From: Hormoscilla sp. GM7CHS1pb
GTDB lineage: Bacteria; Cyanobacteriota; Cyanobacteriia; Cyanobacteriales; Desertifilaceae
Length of the DNA stretch: 64,000 bases
Direction of reading: 5' to 3'
Assembly: GCA_014323675.1 (NCBI GenBank)
Contig: JACONN010000006.1
Span: 744,001 to 808,000 of the forward strand
The notes under the pieces are model-generated. The model saw only the letters and a program-made list of their open reading frames with translations. It ran no database searches and was not told where the DNA came from. Positions 1-8,049 of the stretch are shown piece after piece. Position 1 is the stretch's first letter; the number at the start of each line of letters is the position of its first letter. The translations under genes and the position numbers were made by a program.

Positions 1-101
1 TATGCTAAAGTCGGTTCCATCACCCGCAACTCTTCAACTGTTGGCATTGCTTACTCTCATCCATTCTTTCTCTAGATTGTTCATCCTGTTTCTCCTTGTT
101 C

Positions 102-128
102 CCTCGAAGGATTGTAAAGCCTTCGAGG
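102..128 (-). terminator. hairpin downstream of the secreted-protein gene
   Basis: Perfect 9-bp inverted repeat (CCTCGAAGG at 102-110, CCTTCGAGG at 120-128) with a 9-nt loop, about 60 bp past the stop of the minus-strand gene ending at 190. There is no clear T tract, so a terminator role is inferred from position only. Confidence 0.3.
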
Positions 129-189
129 ACTCTAACTACCCCCCCCACCAGGGGGTAGGAAAAGCGACCTTTTTGCCAAGTGGTTCTCG

Positions 190-888
190 TTAGTAGCCCA
201 TCTGACTCACCTCCCAGCAAATTGCTTGCCTTGTGAGATTACCTTTTTCATGCGGCCCCCCAGCATGGTCACGGCAAACCTCCTCTGGGGTTTTCTTCAC
301 TCCCCTCGCCCATCCTTCTTCTTCAAAGATTCTTCTCAGGTAAATAAGCGTTGATACGGATTGTCCAACAACCATAGAGCGGGGGGGATTCTCCCAACCG
401 GCGTCCTCGACCCAGATGGTGACTGAGAGGGCGTCCAACTGACCTGCAATCGTGGCAGGAGGCCTTACCGAGTAGTACTGTAGTCGACTCAGCTCCCGGC
501 AAAGGATCTCGCGGTATTCGGGAAAAAAGATCGAATGGTCGCGACAAACCTCATCTGGGGTTTTCTTCACCCCCCTCGTCCATCCATGCCCCTCTAAAAC
601 CCTTCGCATTACCATAAGGAGAAGCAAACGATCCAGCCCTGAGGCAGCCACGACATCACCAAATATGGTCCCTGCTTCGCGGGTTCCTGGACCACAGTGT
701 GGTATGCGTAACGCTGGGTCATCTGCTTCAAAAAACCGTCCACAGATCGGCACAGAGAATTTCTCAGCCAACCAACCGGCCTTCAGATTATCTTCAAACT
801 GCTGCTGCAGCGTGGCAAGTACGGGCGCGGGGAAGCTAACAAACAAAGAAACGGCCAAAGCCAAAGCCTTCTGGCATATCTTACGCAC
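190..888 (-). CDS. secreted protein with an internal duplication, unknown function
   Basis: I do not recognise a family. A GTG start at 886-888 is preferred over the longer ATG at 931-933 because AAAGGAGGG lies at ribosome-binding distance upstream of it. From there the protein is about 232 aa and begins with a signal peptide: basic VRK, a hydrophobic run, then a likely cleavage after PAPVLA. The mature part contains two copies of a module of about 24 residues with the core GW-RGVKKTP-EVCRDH, roughly 100 residues apart, each followed by a segment with a further Cys. The paired cysteines suggest disulphides after export. It is an isolated gene. A short palindromic repeat lies upstream at 983-1014. 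Confidence 0.6.
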   Translation of the reverse strand: MRKICQKALALAVSLFVSFPAPVLATLQQQFEDNLKAGWLAEKFSVPICGRFFEADDPALRIPHCGPGTREAGTIFGDVVAASGLDRLLLLMVMRRVLEGHGWTRGVKKTPDEVCRDHSIFFPEYREILCRELSRLQYYSVRPPATIAGQLDALSVTIWVEDAGWENPPRSMVVGQSVSTLIYLRRIFEEEGWARGVKKTPEEVCRDHAGGPHEKGNLTRQAICWEVSQMGY

Positions 889-982
889 TACAATCCCTCC
901 TTTACTCACTCCTTGTTTTCCCTTCACTATCATCCGATCGCCAGTCGCGGAACTGCCAGTCGCGGAATTTAACCGACTTTAG

Positions 983-1014
983 CCTCGTTACCTGGCTCCC
1001 GCCTGGTAACGCGG
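983..1014. repeat. short palindromic repeat (TTACC variant)
   Basis: Inverted repeat with arms CGTTACCTGGC and GCCTGGTAACG. It is the same family as the repeat embedded in lysC at 27031-27061 (28 of 31 positions agree) and is related to the CTCGTTCCCA family found throughout the window. Confidence 0.65.
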
Positions 1015-1079
1015 GGGTTTTAACGGCGGGCCGACAGGGAAGAGAGGGAATTACCAATAGTATTATAAATTAGCAATTA

Positions 1080-2054
1080 TCAATCTGCAGAGAGTCCTTT
1101 GGATGCTAACCATTCGCGACTATAAAGTCGTGATTGATAACGGGCCCCACTATCACAAAGTACAGTCACGATCGTATGACCCGGTCCCATCTGCTTTGCC
1201 AAGGCCACAGCAGCACCAACATTAATGCCCACGGAACCTCCCATAAATAGCCCATCTTTCCGCAGCAACTGATAAATTACCCGCACGCATTCAGGATCGT
1301 CAATCTGGATCGCATCATCGATCGGGACATCTTGCATATTCGTCGTCACGCGGGAATTACCAATTCCTTCAGTAATCGACCTGCCCTCTGCTTTCGGTTC
1401 CCCCGTCTTCACATAACTATACAGCCCACTGCCCATCGGGTCTGCCAAGACATTTTGAACTATAGCATTCTTTTCTTTCAAATACATCGCCACCCCTGCA
1501 AAGGTGCCACCCGTACCCGTTGAGGCGACCCAGGCATCAACTTTACCATCAGTTTGGGTCCAAATTTCCGGACCAGTAGTTTCATAATGAGCCCGTCGAT
1601 TAGCTAAATTGTCAAACTGATTGGCCCAGATCGCATTTTCCATCTCAGCGGCGATTCTGCCAGACAGCTTGACATAATTGTTAGGGTCTTTGTATGGTAC
1701 AGCCGAGACCGTTTGCACGTCGGCACCCAAGGTGCGCAAGGCATCTATCTTCTCTTGAGATTGGGTTTCCGGAATGATAATCTTGCACTTATAGCCTTTA
1801 GCATTGCAAATATGGGCTAAACCAATCCCCGTATTGCCAGCAGTGCCCTCAACTACCGTGCCACCGGGTTTAAGTAAGCCTTTTTCTTCAGCATCTTGAA
1901 TAATGTAAAGTGCTGCCCGGTCCTTCACGGAACCGCCGGGATTGAGAAACTCAGCCTTTCCCAGGATTTCGCAACCCGTTTCGTCGCTGAAGCTGTTGAT
2001 CCGGATTAAGGGCGTGTTGCCCACGGTGCCGACGAAGCCTGCTTTTATATCCAT
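1080..2054 (-). CDS. cysK: cysteine synthase (O-acetylserine sulfhydrylase)
   Basis: PLP enzyme that makes L-cysteine from O-acetylserine and sulfide in the cytosol. It has 324 aa, the normal family length. The PLP lysine lies in PGGSVKDRAA (Lys44), the substrate loop is EGTAGNTGIGLA around residue 70, and the phosphate-binding glycine loop STGTGGTFAG is near residue 178. The C-terminal CDSGARYQSRLYS segment is typical of the cyanobacterial and CysK/CBS branch, so assignment to CysK rather than CysM rests on overall similarity. It starts at an ATG with a GGGGAACAC leader. The sulfate-assimilation gene cysC is in the same window at 63.1 kb but is not linked. Confidence 0.92.
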   Translation of the reverse strand: MDIKAGFVGTVGNTPLIRINSFSDETGCEILGKAEFLNPGGSVKDRAALYIIQDAEEKGLLKPGGTVVEGTAGNTGIGLAHICNAKGYKCKIIIPETQSQEKIDALRTLGADVQTVSAVPYKDPNNYVKLSGRIAAEMENAIWANQFDNLANRRAHYETTGPEIWTQTDGKVDAWVASTGTGGTFAGVAMYLKEKNAIVQNVLADPMGSGLYSYVKTGEPKAEGRSITEGIGNSRVTTNMQDVPIDDAIQIDDPECVRVIYQLLRKDGLFMGGSVGINVGAAVALAKQMGPGHTIVTVLCDSGARYQSRLYSREWLASKGLSAD

Positions 2055-2156
2055 GTGTTCCCCAAATTCTCAATATCTCAGATATTGTATACCTTAAACT
2101 AGAGTACGATCGCGTTTCCAGTCTCCGGCTGGTTTCGAGAGGAAGAGGGTGAATTA

Positions 2157-2188
2157 AGAAACCCGGTTTTTCCAAAAAACCGGGTTTC
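2157..2188 (-). terminator. AGAAACCCGG-type hairpin, probable terminator
   Basis: Near-perfect inverted repeat: AGAAACCCGGTTTTT, two bases, then AAAAAACCGGGTTTCT. It lies 55 bp past the stop of the peroxiredoxin gene. Hairpins with the same core follow other genes in the window (for example 61177-61210), so I read it as a dispersed terminator-like repeat. Confidence 0.6.
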
Positions 2189-2242
2189 TGGGCTACCGGT
2201 GCATATACCCGCCGCAAAAGTGAAACGAGGGTAAGATAACTG

Positions 2243-2881
2243 TTACTTATTCGGTTGAGGAGTCATCCGCAGGTAGGGCTTGACTTCGGTGTAACCTTTG
2301 GGGAATTTCTCCTTCAGGACTTCTGGGTCTTTCAGGGAGGGGACGATCACGCAGTCGCCGCCATCTTTCCAGTTGACCGGGGTAGCGACGCTGTGGTTGT
2401 CTGTCAACTGCAAGGAGTCGATCACTCGCAAGAGTTCGTCGAAGTTGCGTCCAGTACTGGCGGGGTAGGTGAGGGTGAGGCGGAGTTTCTTGTCCGAGTC
2501 GATGATGAAGACAGAACGCACTGTCAAGGTATTGCTGGCGTTGGGGTGGATCATGTCGTAGAGGTCCGAGACCTTCTTATCAGGATCCGCTAAGATAGGA
2601 TAGTTGACGGTGGTCTTCTGGGTTTCGTCGATATCCCCGATCCAGCCTTTGTGGGACTCAACGCTATCGACGCTAAGGGCGATCGGCTTGATGTTACGCT
2701 TGTCAAATTCCGATTTGAGGCGGGCGACTTCCCCCAGTTCGGTGGTGCAAACAGGGGTATAGTCGGCGGGGTGGGAGAATAGGATCACCCAGCTATCGCC
2801 TGCCCAGGAGTAAAAGTCGATTTCACCTTCAGAGGACGCCTGGGTGAAGTTGGGGACTGTGTCGCCTAGTCTCAGTGTCAT
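2243..2881 (-). CDS. 1-Cys peroxiredoxin (Prx6 family)
   Basis: Thiol peroxidase that reduces hydrogen peroxide and alkyl hydroperoxides. At 212 aa it has the length of the Prx6/1-Cys group. The peroxidatic cysteine is Cys45 in HPADYTPVCTTE, and the downstream Thr/Arg environment of the active site is present (DPDKKVSDLYDMIHPN; RTVFIID-like segment). The C-terminal extension with WKDGGDCVIVPS is diagnostic of Prx6. No resolving cysteine is evident. It stands alone between cysK and a small membrane protein, with its own hairpin downstream. Confidence 0.92.
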   Translation of the reverse strand: MTLRLGDTVPNFTQASSEGEIDFYSWAGDSWVILFSHPADYTPVCTTELGEVARLKSEFDKRNIKPIALSVDSVESHKGWIGDIDETQKTTVNYPILADPDKKVSDLYDMIHPNASNTLTVRSVFIIDSDKKLRLTLTYPASTGRNFDELLRVIDSLQLTDNHSVATPVNWKDGGDCVIVPSLKDPEVLKEKFPKGYTEVKPYLRMTPQPNK

Positions 2882-3047
2882 AATCTAGTTCCTGTAGTCT
2901 TCTACTAATTGTTTCCAACTTTACATTTTCCCACATACCCTGATGCTCCCACCTAATTTTAGATATTCTTAGGATTTGGATTGCATTTGCTGATAGACTG
3001 TATTAAGTTGAGTAATGTGTTATCTTCGCGCTTAAATAGGTTTGCCG

Positions 3048-3350
3048 ATGTTTCAATTGTTATATTTTATACTACATGCCCTGGATCCGTTTCTGGTTCC
3101 GATTTGCTTTGTCTGTGCCTGGATGTTAGTGCTGATGGTAGCTTGGAGTCTCTGGAGGGCCGTGCGATCGGGGGTTGCGATTTTTCGCGCAGCGTGGGCC
3201 CAGATGATGCACCAGATCCCCTGTACTGGCTGTCAGTTTTTCACCAATGATTACCGGCTCAAATGTACGGTGCGGCCTCAAATTGCCAATACCGAGAGGG
3301 CGATCGCCTGTTCTGACTATTCTGCCAAACAGAATCCTTTCAGTCTATAG
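3048..3350 (+). CDS. small conserved cyanobacterial membrane protein, unknown function
   Basis: About 100 aa. The ATG at 3048 (MFQLLYF) is preferred to the in-frame TTG two codons upstream. The N-terminal half is one or two hydrophobic helices (LLYFILHALDPFLVPICFVC; AWMLVLMVAWSLW). The C-terminal half is soluble, with a cysteine-containing motif IPCTGCQFF-TNDYRLKCTV followed by another Cys, which could bind a metal or form disulphides. From memory this resembles a family confined to cyanobacteria. No function is known to me. Confidence 0.7.
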   Translation: MFQLLYFILHALDPFLVPICFVCAWMLVLMVAWSLWRAVRSGVAIFRAAWAQMMHQIPCTGCQFFTNDYRLKCTVRPQIANTERAIACSDYSAKQNPFSL

Positions 3351-3669
3351 GGCGATCGCATTATCGAAAAAACTTCCATAAAGAACAAAATCTTTTGACC
3401 CCAGAATAGGTTTGTGACATCCTGTCGGACTCCTCCCTTTACCTTCTTTGCTGATTATAAGTAGGCGATCGCAATTCAACTCAACTATGTAAAATTTTGT
3501 TAAATTAGCTGAAAACCACTCCCAGAGAGAGGTTGAGCCCTGTTTACATTTCTTAACATAGGCTGGCTTATTTGCACCTACCTGCTTATCAAAATGCACT
3601 CGCAATCCAATATTCCTAATCTTTTTGGGAAAGCATCTCATATTTGCCAGTATACCATCACTCGCCGCA
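3351..3669. other. intergenic, no recognisable gene
   Basis: Between the small membrane protein and the end of queC. It holds two GCGATCGC-type octamers. A minus-strand ORF covers it (3345-3683) but overlaps queC and shows no recognisable family, so I do not call it. Confidence 0.4.
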
Positions 3670-4379
3670 TTAATGAGATGCACCCGTTTCTAGATTATAG
3701 ATAGATCGCCCGATCTGGGTAGCCAAGTCAGGTCTGCCAACCTCGCACAGGGCCCGATCGCGAAGGCGGCAAGAGTCGCACAGTCCGCAGGGAAGTTCTT
3801 CGCCCTGATAGCAAGAGTATGTCTCCTGAATGGAAACCCCCAACTGCAAGGCGCGACGGACGATATCCGCTTTAGAATCTTTAACTAAGGGGGCGACCAA
3901 TTTAGGGGCCTTGCCTTCCAGTCCCACTTGAGATGATAAATTAGCCAACTGACCGAAAGCTGCCAAATATTCCGGGCGACAGTCAGGATAGCCAGAATAG
4001 TCTACCGCATTAATGCCCAGATAGATAGCTGACGCCCCTTTGCTTCCGCCAGGGAAAGGGCGATCGCGATAAAGACGGTATTGCGTCCGGGCACATAGGT
4101 AATAGGAATTATCCCTGGTTTGACGCCATCAGTAGGTACGGAAACATTTCGGTCGGTGAGGGCCGAACCTCCCCACTGGGATAAATTAACATCTATGATA
4201 TAATGTTCGGCAAGGTGCAACTCTTTGGCAATAGTTTGGGCAGCCTCTAGTTCCCGATCGTGCCGTTGGCCGTAACGAAAGGATAGGGCGATAGTTTCGT
4301 AGCCATCGGCAATAGCTTGGGCGGCGGTGGTAGAGGAGTCCAGTCCGCCAGACAGGAGGGCGATCGCCTTTTCGTTCAT
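3670..4379 (-). pseudogene. queC: 7-cyano-7-deazaguanine synthase, frameshifted
   Basis: QueC converts 7-carboxy-7-deazaguanine to preQ0 using ATP and ammonia, in the queuosine pathway. The N-terminal piece (4379 down to about 4036) has the PP-loop SGGLDSS at residues 10-16. The C-terminal piece, in another frame, carries the zinc site with the spacing C-x8-C-x2-C-x2-C. Reading across the junction near 4034 restores [20 protein letters not shown] if one base is added to the run of C on the plus strand. Both halves are well conserved, so this is a single-base loss, either recent or a sequence error. It lies one base after queE on the same strand and surely forms an operon with it. Confidence 0.85.
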
Positions 4380-4380
4380 C

Positions 4381-4992
4381 TTATTTTACCTCCAAAAACT
4401 TGTGAGTTTGTAAACTCAAGCGCCATTGCGGGTGCTGCAAAATGTAAGCAAAAACCAGACTGGGACTAGAGAGAGTATTCCACTCAGGTTGCAGGTACTT
4501 CACCACAAAATTTTTCACCTTCAGGGCCTCTTGTTCTGCCCATTCTAGATCCTGGGGGTCGGCAACGACGACCTTCAGTTCGTCAGCATGAGGATAGACA
4601 GAGGGGTGAGGAGGCTGAAAAGTTTTAGGAGAAAGGGTTACCCAGTCAAAACTGCCGCTGAAAGGATGGGCCCCAGAAGTTTCTAAATGGACTCGCAGGT
4701 GAGACTTTCGCAGTGCATCAGTCAGGGGAGTAAGGTCATGCATCAAAGGTTCTCCCCCAGTAACGACCACAATAGCAGGAGTTGCAGCAGTAGCTTCTGC
4801 CACCAGATCTGAGACAGTCCGCTGGGGATGAAGCTTTGGGTTCCAAGACTCCTTGGTGTCGCACCAAGAACAATGGACATCGCAGCCCCCCAAGCGGATA
4901 AAAAAGGCGCTGACGCCAGTCCAGGCACCTTCTCCCTGGATGGAGTGAAAGGTTTCTACTACGAGGTAAGTGACTTGAGTCAATAGAGTCAT
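4381..4992 (-). CDS. queE: 7-carboxy-7-deazaguanine synthase (radical SAM)
   Basis: Radical SAM enzyme of the queuosine pathway, contracting carboxytetrahydropterin to the deazaguanine ring. I start at the ATG at 4990-4992 ([15 protein letters not shown]), because the 17 extra residues of the longer ORF look unrelated. The core [12 protein letters not shown] is followed by the cluster-binding Cys37-x3-Cys41-x2-Cys44 motif (CDVHCSWC), the usual cluster motif of this family, then the TGGEP SAM motif. The gene ends one base before queC, so the two are co-transcribed. Confidence 0.9.
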   Translation of the reverse strand: MTLLTQVTYLVVETFHSIQGEGAWTGVSAFFIRLGGCDVHCSWCDTKESWNPKLHPQRTVSDLVAEATAATPAIVVVTGGEPLMHDLTPLTDALRKSHLRVHLETSGAHPFSGSFDWVTLSPKTFQPPHPSVYPHADELKVVVADPQDLEWAEQEALKVKNFVVKYLQPEWNTLSSPSLVFAYILQHPQWRLSLQTHKFLEVK

Positions 4993-5128
4993 GCTCAGAA
5001 CTGGGGCTACAAGCGAACTGCCCCTTGACAGTGATAATTTCATATTCTATCATTCTTGTCAAGGGAGCGGACTTTGTGCTATCCTGACAAGGTAGTAATT
5101 TTCGTCATTATCGAGCGGTAGCAGTTTA

Positions 5129-5398
5129 ATGAGTGATGAGTCAGTGGGCGATGGTGCCCTACCAAAAGATCGAAAAATAGCCCATGAACTAGCTGTTTCC
5201 CAGCAGCAAGCAACGGAGTGAGCAGGAGACTTACAGCAATTTGAAGCCCAGTATCAAATGTCATCATCTGATTTTGAACGGCGCTTCCGGGCAGGAGAAT
5301 TAAGGGATGATGTTGATTTTGTCGAGTGGAATGCCTTTTATCAAATGTGGTGTTCCGTGCAAAAACGCCTGAATATTCTGGGAACTGCGCTCGACTGA
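5129..5398 (+). pseudogene. small acidic ORF with an in-frame TGA, toxin-antitoxin-associated
   Basis: One frame reads through 90 codons from ATG 5129 to TGA 5396, interrupted once by TGA at 5219-5221. The part after the stop (LQQFEAQYQMSSSDFERRF, RAGELRDDVDFVEWNAFYQM) reads as a genuine protein and resembles small cyanobacterial proteins encoded next to toxin-antitoxin genes. That resemblance is from memory and uncertain. A nonsense mutation, or a later start, explains the reading frame. It lies just before a Phd/YefM antitoxin. Confidence 0.5.
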
Positions 5399-5460
5399 TG
5401 CTGTCAGAGCAGTATAATAAAAGTCAAGGCTAAATCGATCAGCCGTTCGATCGCGAATCC

Positions 5461-5808
5461 ATGATACAACAAAAACTCATGAGAGAATCTTCATCCAGGC
5501 CAGTAACCAGAATCAAACTGGAAACAGCCAGCAGTAACTTTGAGAAAATTTACGACGAAACAATCTCGACGCGGGAACCAATAGTTATTACTCGTGAAGG
5601 GTATGAGACGATATCTGTAATCCCTACAGCAGAACTCAACAGCCTGATGGAGACAGCCTATTTGTTCGGATCTGGTGAAAATGCAGCACGTCTCCTAGAT
5701 GCTTTGCAACGGGCAAAAGCACGAACGAATAAACCTCGAACCATAGAAGATTTGCGTCAGGAGTTTGGACTTGATAAAGAGGAAAAAGAAGAAAAAGTCT
5801 CAGCATGA
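5461..5808 (+). CDS. Phd/YefM-family antitoxin
   Basis: DNA-binding antitoxin of a type II module, expected to repress its own operon and to neutralise the RelE/YoeB-type toxin encoded next to it. It has 115 aa, with the YefM-type core at residues 20-60: ETASSNFEKIYDE, then EPIVITREGYETISVIPTAEL. The acidic, Lys-rich C-terminal tail (EEKEEK) is probably the toxin-binding region, disordered without a partner. The stop overlaps the toxin start codon (ATGA). Confidence 0.82.
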   Translation: MIQQKLMRESSSRPVTRIKLETASSNFEKIYDETISTREPIVITREGYETISVIPTAELNSLMETAYLFGSGENAARLLDALQRAKARTNKPRTIEDLRQEFGLDKEEKEEKVSA

Positions 5809-6129
5809 CAGTGAAAAATCAGAACTGGTAGCAAAATCTGAATCCTCTCAAGCAGAGAATTCAGAACGCGAACTTTTTTTGACAAGAAATTTCTGGAAGA
5901 CCTCACTTACTGGGTGGAGACAAATAGAAAAATTGCACTCCGTCTATTATCTTTGGTTGAAGAGATTAGGCGCAATCCCTTTGAAGGGACGGGAAAACCA
6001 GAACCATTGAAGTATCGGGATGCAAATGTATGGTCACGCCGCTTAACGGAAACAGACCGTATTGTTTACATGGTAAGTGATGACCGAATTGATTTTTTGC
6101 CAGGTCGGTATCACTATGCCGATCGCTGA
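5805..6129 (+). pseudogene. RelE/YoeB-type toxin, frameshifted at its 5' end
   Basis: The last 80 or so codons encode a conserved YoeB-like ribosome-dependent mRNA interferase: DKKFLEDLTYWVETN, then RRNPFEGTGKPEPL, SRRLTETDRIVYMV and the C-terminal PGRYHY. The ATG at 5805, overlapping the antitoxin stop, leads into another frame that ends early. The join to the conserved part needs a base added to the T run at 5875-5881, plus a second shift upstream. In the conserved frame no ATG lies before it, only a GTG at 5914 that would delete the first strand. As written the toxin is probably inactive, leaving an orphan antitoxin, unless the indels are sequence errors. Confidence 0.75.
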
Positions 6130-6189
6130 TTAATTTAATGGGCGATCGCCTTTGCCGGAACTACGGAAATAGGGGCGATCGCCTGACAT

Positions 6190-6558
6190 TCACTCTTCTG
6201 ACAGAGTCAACACTCCTGCTTTCCTATCAACCACTAAGCGTCGATTTTCCAGCCAGGGTAAACCCAGCAAAATACCCTGAATTTCACTCCCACCTAAGAC
6301 AGGAACAGTCAACTCTTGACCGGCAAAAACAACTGTTCCTTCATAGCGATAAAACCTCGCGTCACCCCTTGCTGTCTGCATATCTTGTTCATCGATATAT
6401 GGCCATTCCAGACTCTCTACATCTTGGATATCCATTGCTATCCAGTCTGTAAAACCGGTGTCTAGCAACCCATTGACTGTAACGACCGATCCATCAGCAG
6501 CTATTAACTCAATCTCAAAATACAGTTCGCCCTTTTCACCAAAATATCCTTGAATCAT
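6190..6558 (-). CDS. clan AA (retropepsin-like) aspartic protease
   Basis: 122 aa, single-domain retropepsin-type protein that would act as a dimer. The catalytic Asp is Asp33 in LLDTGFTDWIAM, and the second conserved segment is ILLGLPWLENRRLVVDR near the C terminus. Cyanobacteria carry many such proteins, and substrates are unknown. The start codon overlaps the stop of the upstream gene (ATGA at 6555-6558), so the two are translationally coupled. A 5' remnant of a second copy is at 6911-6964. Confidence 0.8.
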   Translation of the reverse strand: MIQGYFGEKGELYFEIELIAADGSVVTVNGLLDTGFTDWIAMDIQDVESLEWPYIDEQDMQTARGDARFYRYEGTVVFAGQELTVPVLGGSEIQGILLGLPWLENRRLVVDRKAGVLTLSEE

Positions 6559-6896
6559 ATTCTACCAACACACCCCGTTTCATTTAGGCGTTTTGCGAGA
6601 ATTCTGGCATTTGGGTGCCGTTCGCGGGCTTTTTGTAAGCTGACCTCTTGATCGGGATCGATAAAATAATCTCCACTGTCTGGTTCGATATGAATGAACC
6701 AGTCGTAATGTTCTTTGACTAATTCCGGGTAGACTCGCCAAAATATTTCTCGGCAACGTCGGGCAAATTCTTCATCGGCGGCATTGCGTTTTTCTATCTC
6801 CTCTTGAGAAAGGCGAGGCCGATCGGGAAACAATGGCATACCTCTTGGCACCCGTCGGCGAGTTTTCGGCGTCATCTTTACAACTCCCTTCTTCAT
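6555..6896 (-). CDS. small protein coupled to the aspartic protease, unknown function
   Basis: 113 aa. Basic N terminus (MTPKTRRRVPRG), then a helical segment, then the signature HYDWFIHIEPDSGDYFID and a C-terminal LNETGCVGRI. I know no function. Cyanobacterial genes of this type recur beside clan AA proteases, so a partner or substrate role is plausible but inferred. It has a close paralogue immediately upstream (6961-7248), from which it arose, or the reverse, by tandem duplication. Confidence 0.65.
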   Translation of the reverse strand: MKKGVVKMTPKTRRRVPRGMPLFPDRPRLSQEEIEKRNAADEEFARRCREIFWRVYPELVKEHYDWFIHIEPDSGDYFIDPDQEVSLQKARERHPNARILAKRLNETGCVGRI

Positions 6897-6910
6897 TCTT
6901 TCACCTTAGC

Positions 6911-6964
6911 TTAGCATCTTCTGGGCTGCGATCGCCATCTGCTGCCCAAATTTCCTTGAATCAT
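6911..6964 (-). pseudogene. 5' remnant of a second aspartic-protease gene
   Basis: Starts with the same context as the real protease gene: ATG overlapping the upstream stop (ATGA at 6961-6964), then MIQGN, against MIQGY in the intact copy. It diverges after about five codons and stops after 17. It shows that the duplicated unit included the start of the protease gene. Confidence 0.65.
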
Positions 6965-7248
6965 ATTCTACCACAAGTCCCCGTTTCATTCAAACGCATT
7001 TCCAGAATATCTGCTGTGGGATGCTTCTCACGGGCTTTTTGAAATGCTACTTTTGGATCTCGAGCGATGAAATAGTCTCCACTGTCTGGTTCAATCATGA
7101 TAGCCCAGTCATAATGATCCTTGATTAATTCTGGGGAAACTCGGTCGAAAATCTCCCGGCAACGCTTGCCAAATGCGGCCAGGCGTTTTTCTATCTCCTC
7201 TTGAGAAAGGCGGGGGCGATCGGGAAACAATGGCATACCTCTTGGCAC
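6961..7248 (-). CDS. tandem paralogue of the protease-coupled small protein
   Basis: About 95 aa, with the same PRGMPLFPDRPRLSQEEIEK start, HYDWAIMIEPDSGDYFI core and LNETGTCGRI end as its neighbour at 6555-6896. Compared with that copy, the upstream DNA (MKKGVVKM equivalent) has lost four bases, so the longer N terminus is out of frame. Translation must begin at the GTG at 7246-7248 or the ATG four codons later. Its own protease partner has been lost (see 6911-6964). Confidence 0.55.
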   Translation of the reverse strand: MPRGMPLFPDRPRLSQEEIEKRLAAFGKRCREIFDRVSPELIKDHYDWAIMIEPDSGDYFIARDPKVAFQKAREKHPTADILEMRLNETGTCGRI

Positions 7249-7392
7249 CCGCGAGTTTTCTGAATCATTTTCACAACTCCCTTCTTCATTTTTTTACCTT
7301 AGCAATTCCGTTTGTAGTAAGCGCTTTAGCGCTGCCGTGGTGGGCGTCGCCCACCCGACAAGGAACCATTAACAATCTTCAATAGATCTGCT

Positions 7393-7983
7393 CTAAGCGA
7401 CGAAAATCTCTTTCCATTTCCTCCCACAGAGAACGGTTATGGGGTCGGTTTTCAGAGCCTTTTTCAGATAAGCTCTCGCCTTATTCACCTGCTTTTCATC
7501 GATCAGATGACTCCCCCAACGTTGATAGACGATCGCCTGCCACTGACGCACCTCCCGATCGTGAGGGAATCGCCCGGCCAGTGCTTCAACAAGAGCGATC
7601 GCCCGTGGGAAGCGCTGCGCAATCAGCAATTCTTGCAACTGTTTATAGGAACTATCTTTCAGCTTCTGGTCAGCTTCTGACAGCGGTTTTACATATTGAT
7701 CTTTTTCATTTTTTGAACTCTTGGTCTTTACCTTCACCTTTGTCTTAGGTGGCTCCTGTTTTCTCTCACTTCCCTGAGGCGCTTTAAGTATCTGACGATA
7801 CAACAGGAGAAACTTGTAAGCCTCAGTCAATTGAATAAACTTCTGGGAGGCAAGCTTATCGGTAGAATTGACATCAGGATGATACTGGCGAGCCAACCGG
7901 CGGTAGGAGGACTTAATCTCCGCCAAAGACGCCCCAGGTCTTAACCCCAACAGTCTATAGCACTCAGCAATATCCATAATCAA
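7393..7983 (-). CDS. DnaJ-domain protein
   Basis: 196 aa. The J domain occupies residues 5-65, with helix II, the HPD tripeptide (residues 35-37, RQYHPDVN) and helix III ending in LTEAYKFLL, so it should stimulate an Hsp70 ATPase. A lysine-rich linker (residues 75-100) leads to a helical C terminus with TPR-like character (AIALVEALAGRFPHDREV; ARAYLKKALKTDP). There is no Gly/Phe region or zinc finger, so it is a type III J protein and not DnaJ itself. The client is unknown. It is monocistronic. Confidence 0.82.
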   Translation of the reverse strand: MIMDIAECYRLLGLRPGASLAEIKSSYRRLARQYHPDVNSTDKLASQKFIQLTEAYKFLLLYRQILKAPQGSERKQEPPKTKVKVKTKSSKNEKDQYVKPLSEADQKLKDSSYKQLQELLIAQRFPRAIALVEALAGRFPHDREVRQWQAIVYQRWGSHLIDEKQVNKARAYLKKALKTDPITVLCGRKWKEIFVA

Positions 7984-8049
7984 AAATGGCAGAATTTTTT
8001 CAATTCTGCCATCATGTAAGCTATATTAACAAATGGGAAACAGCAATCA

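Noticed and set aside
665-982. 105-aa plus-strand ORF
   Set aside because: Lies antisense to the secreted-protein gene and has its low-complexity composition. The signal peptide and RBS support the other strand.
3345-3683. 112-aa minus-strand ORF
   Set aside because: Overlaps the end of queC, starts inside it and shows no recognisable family or domain pattern.
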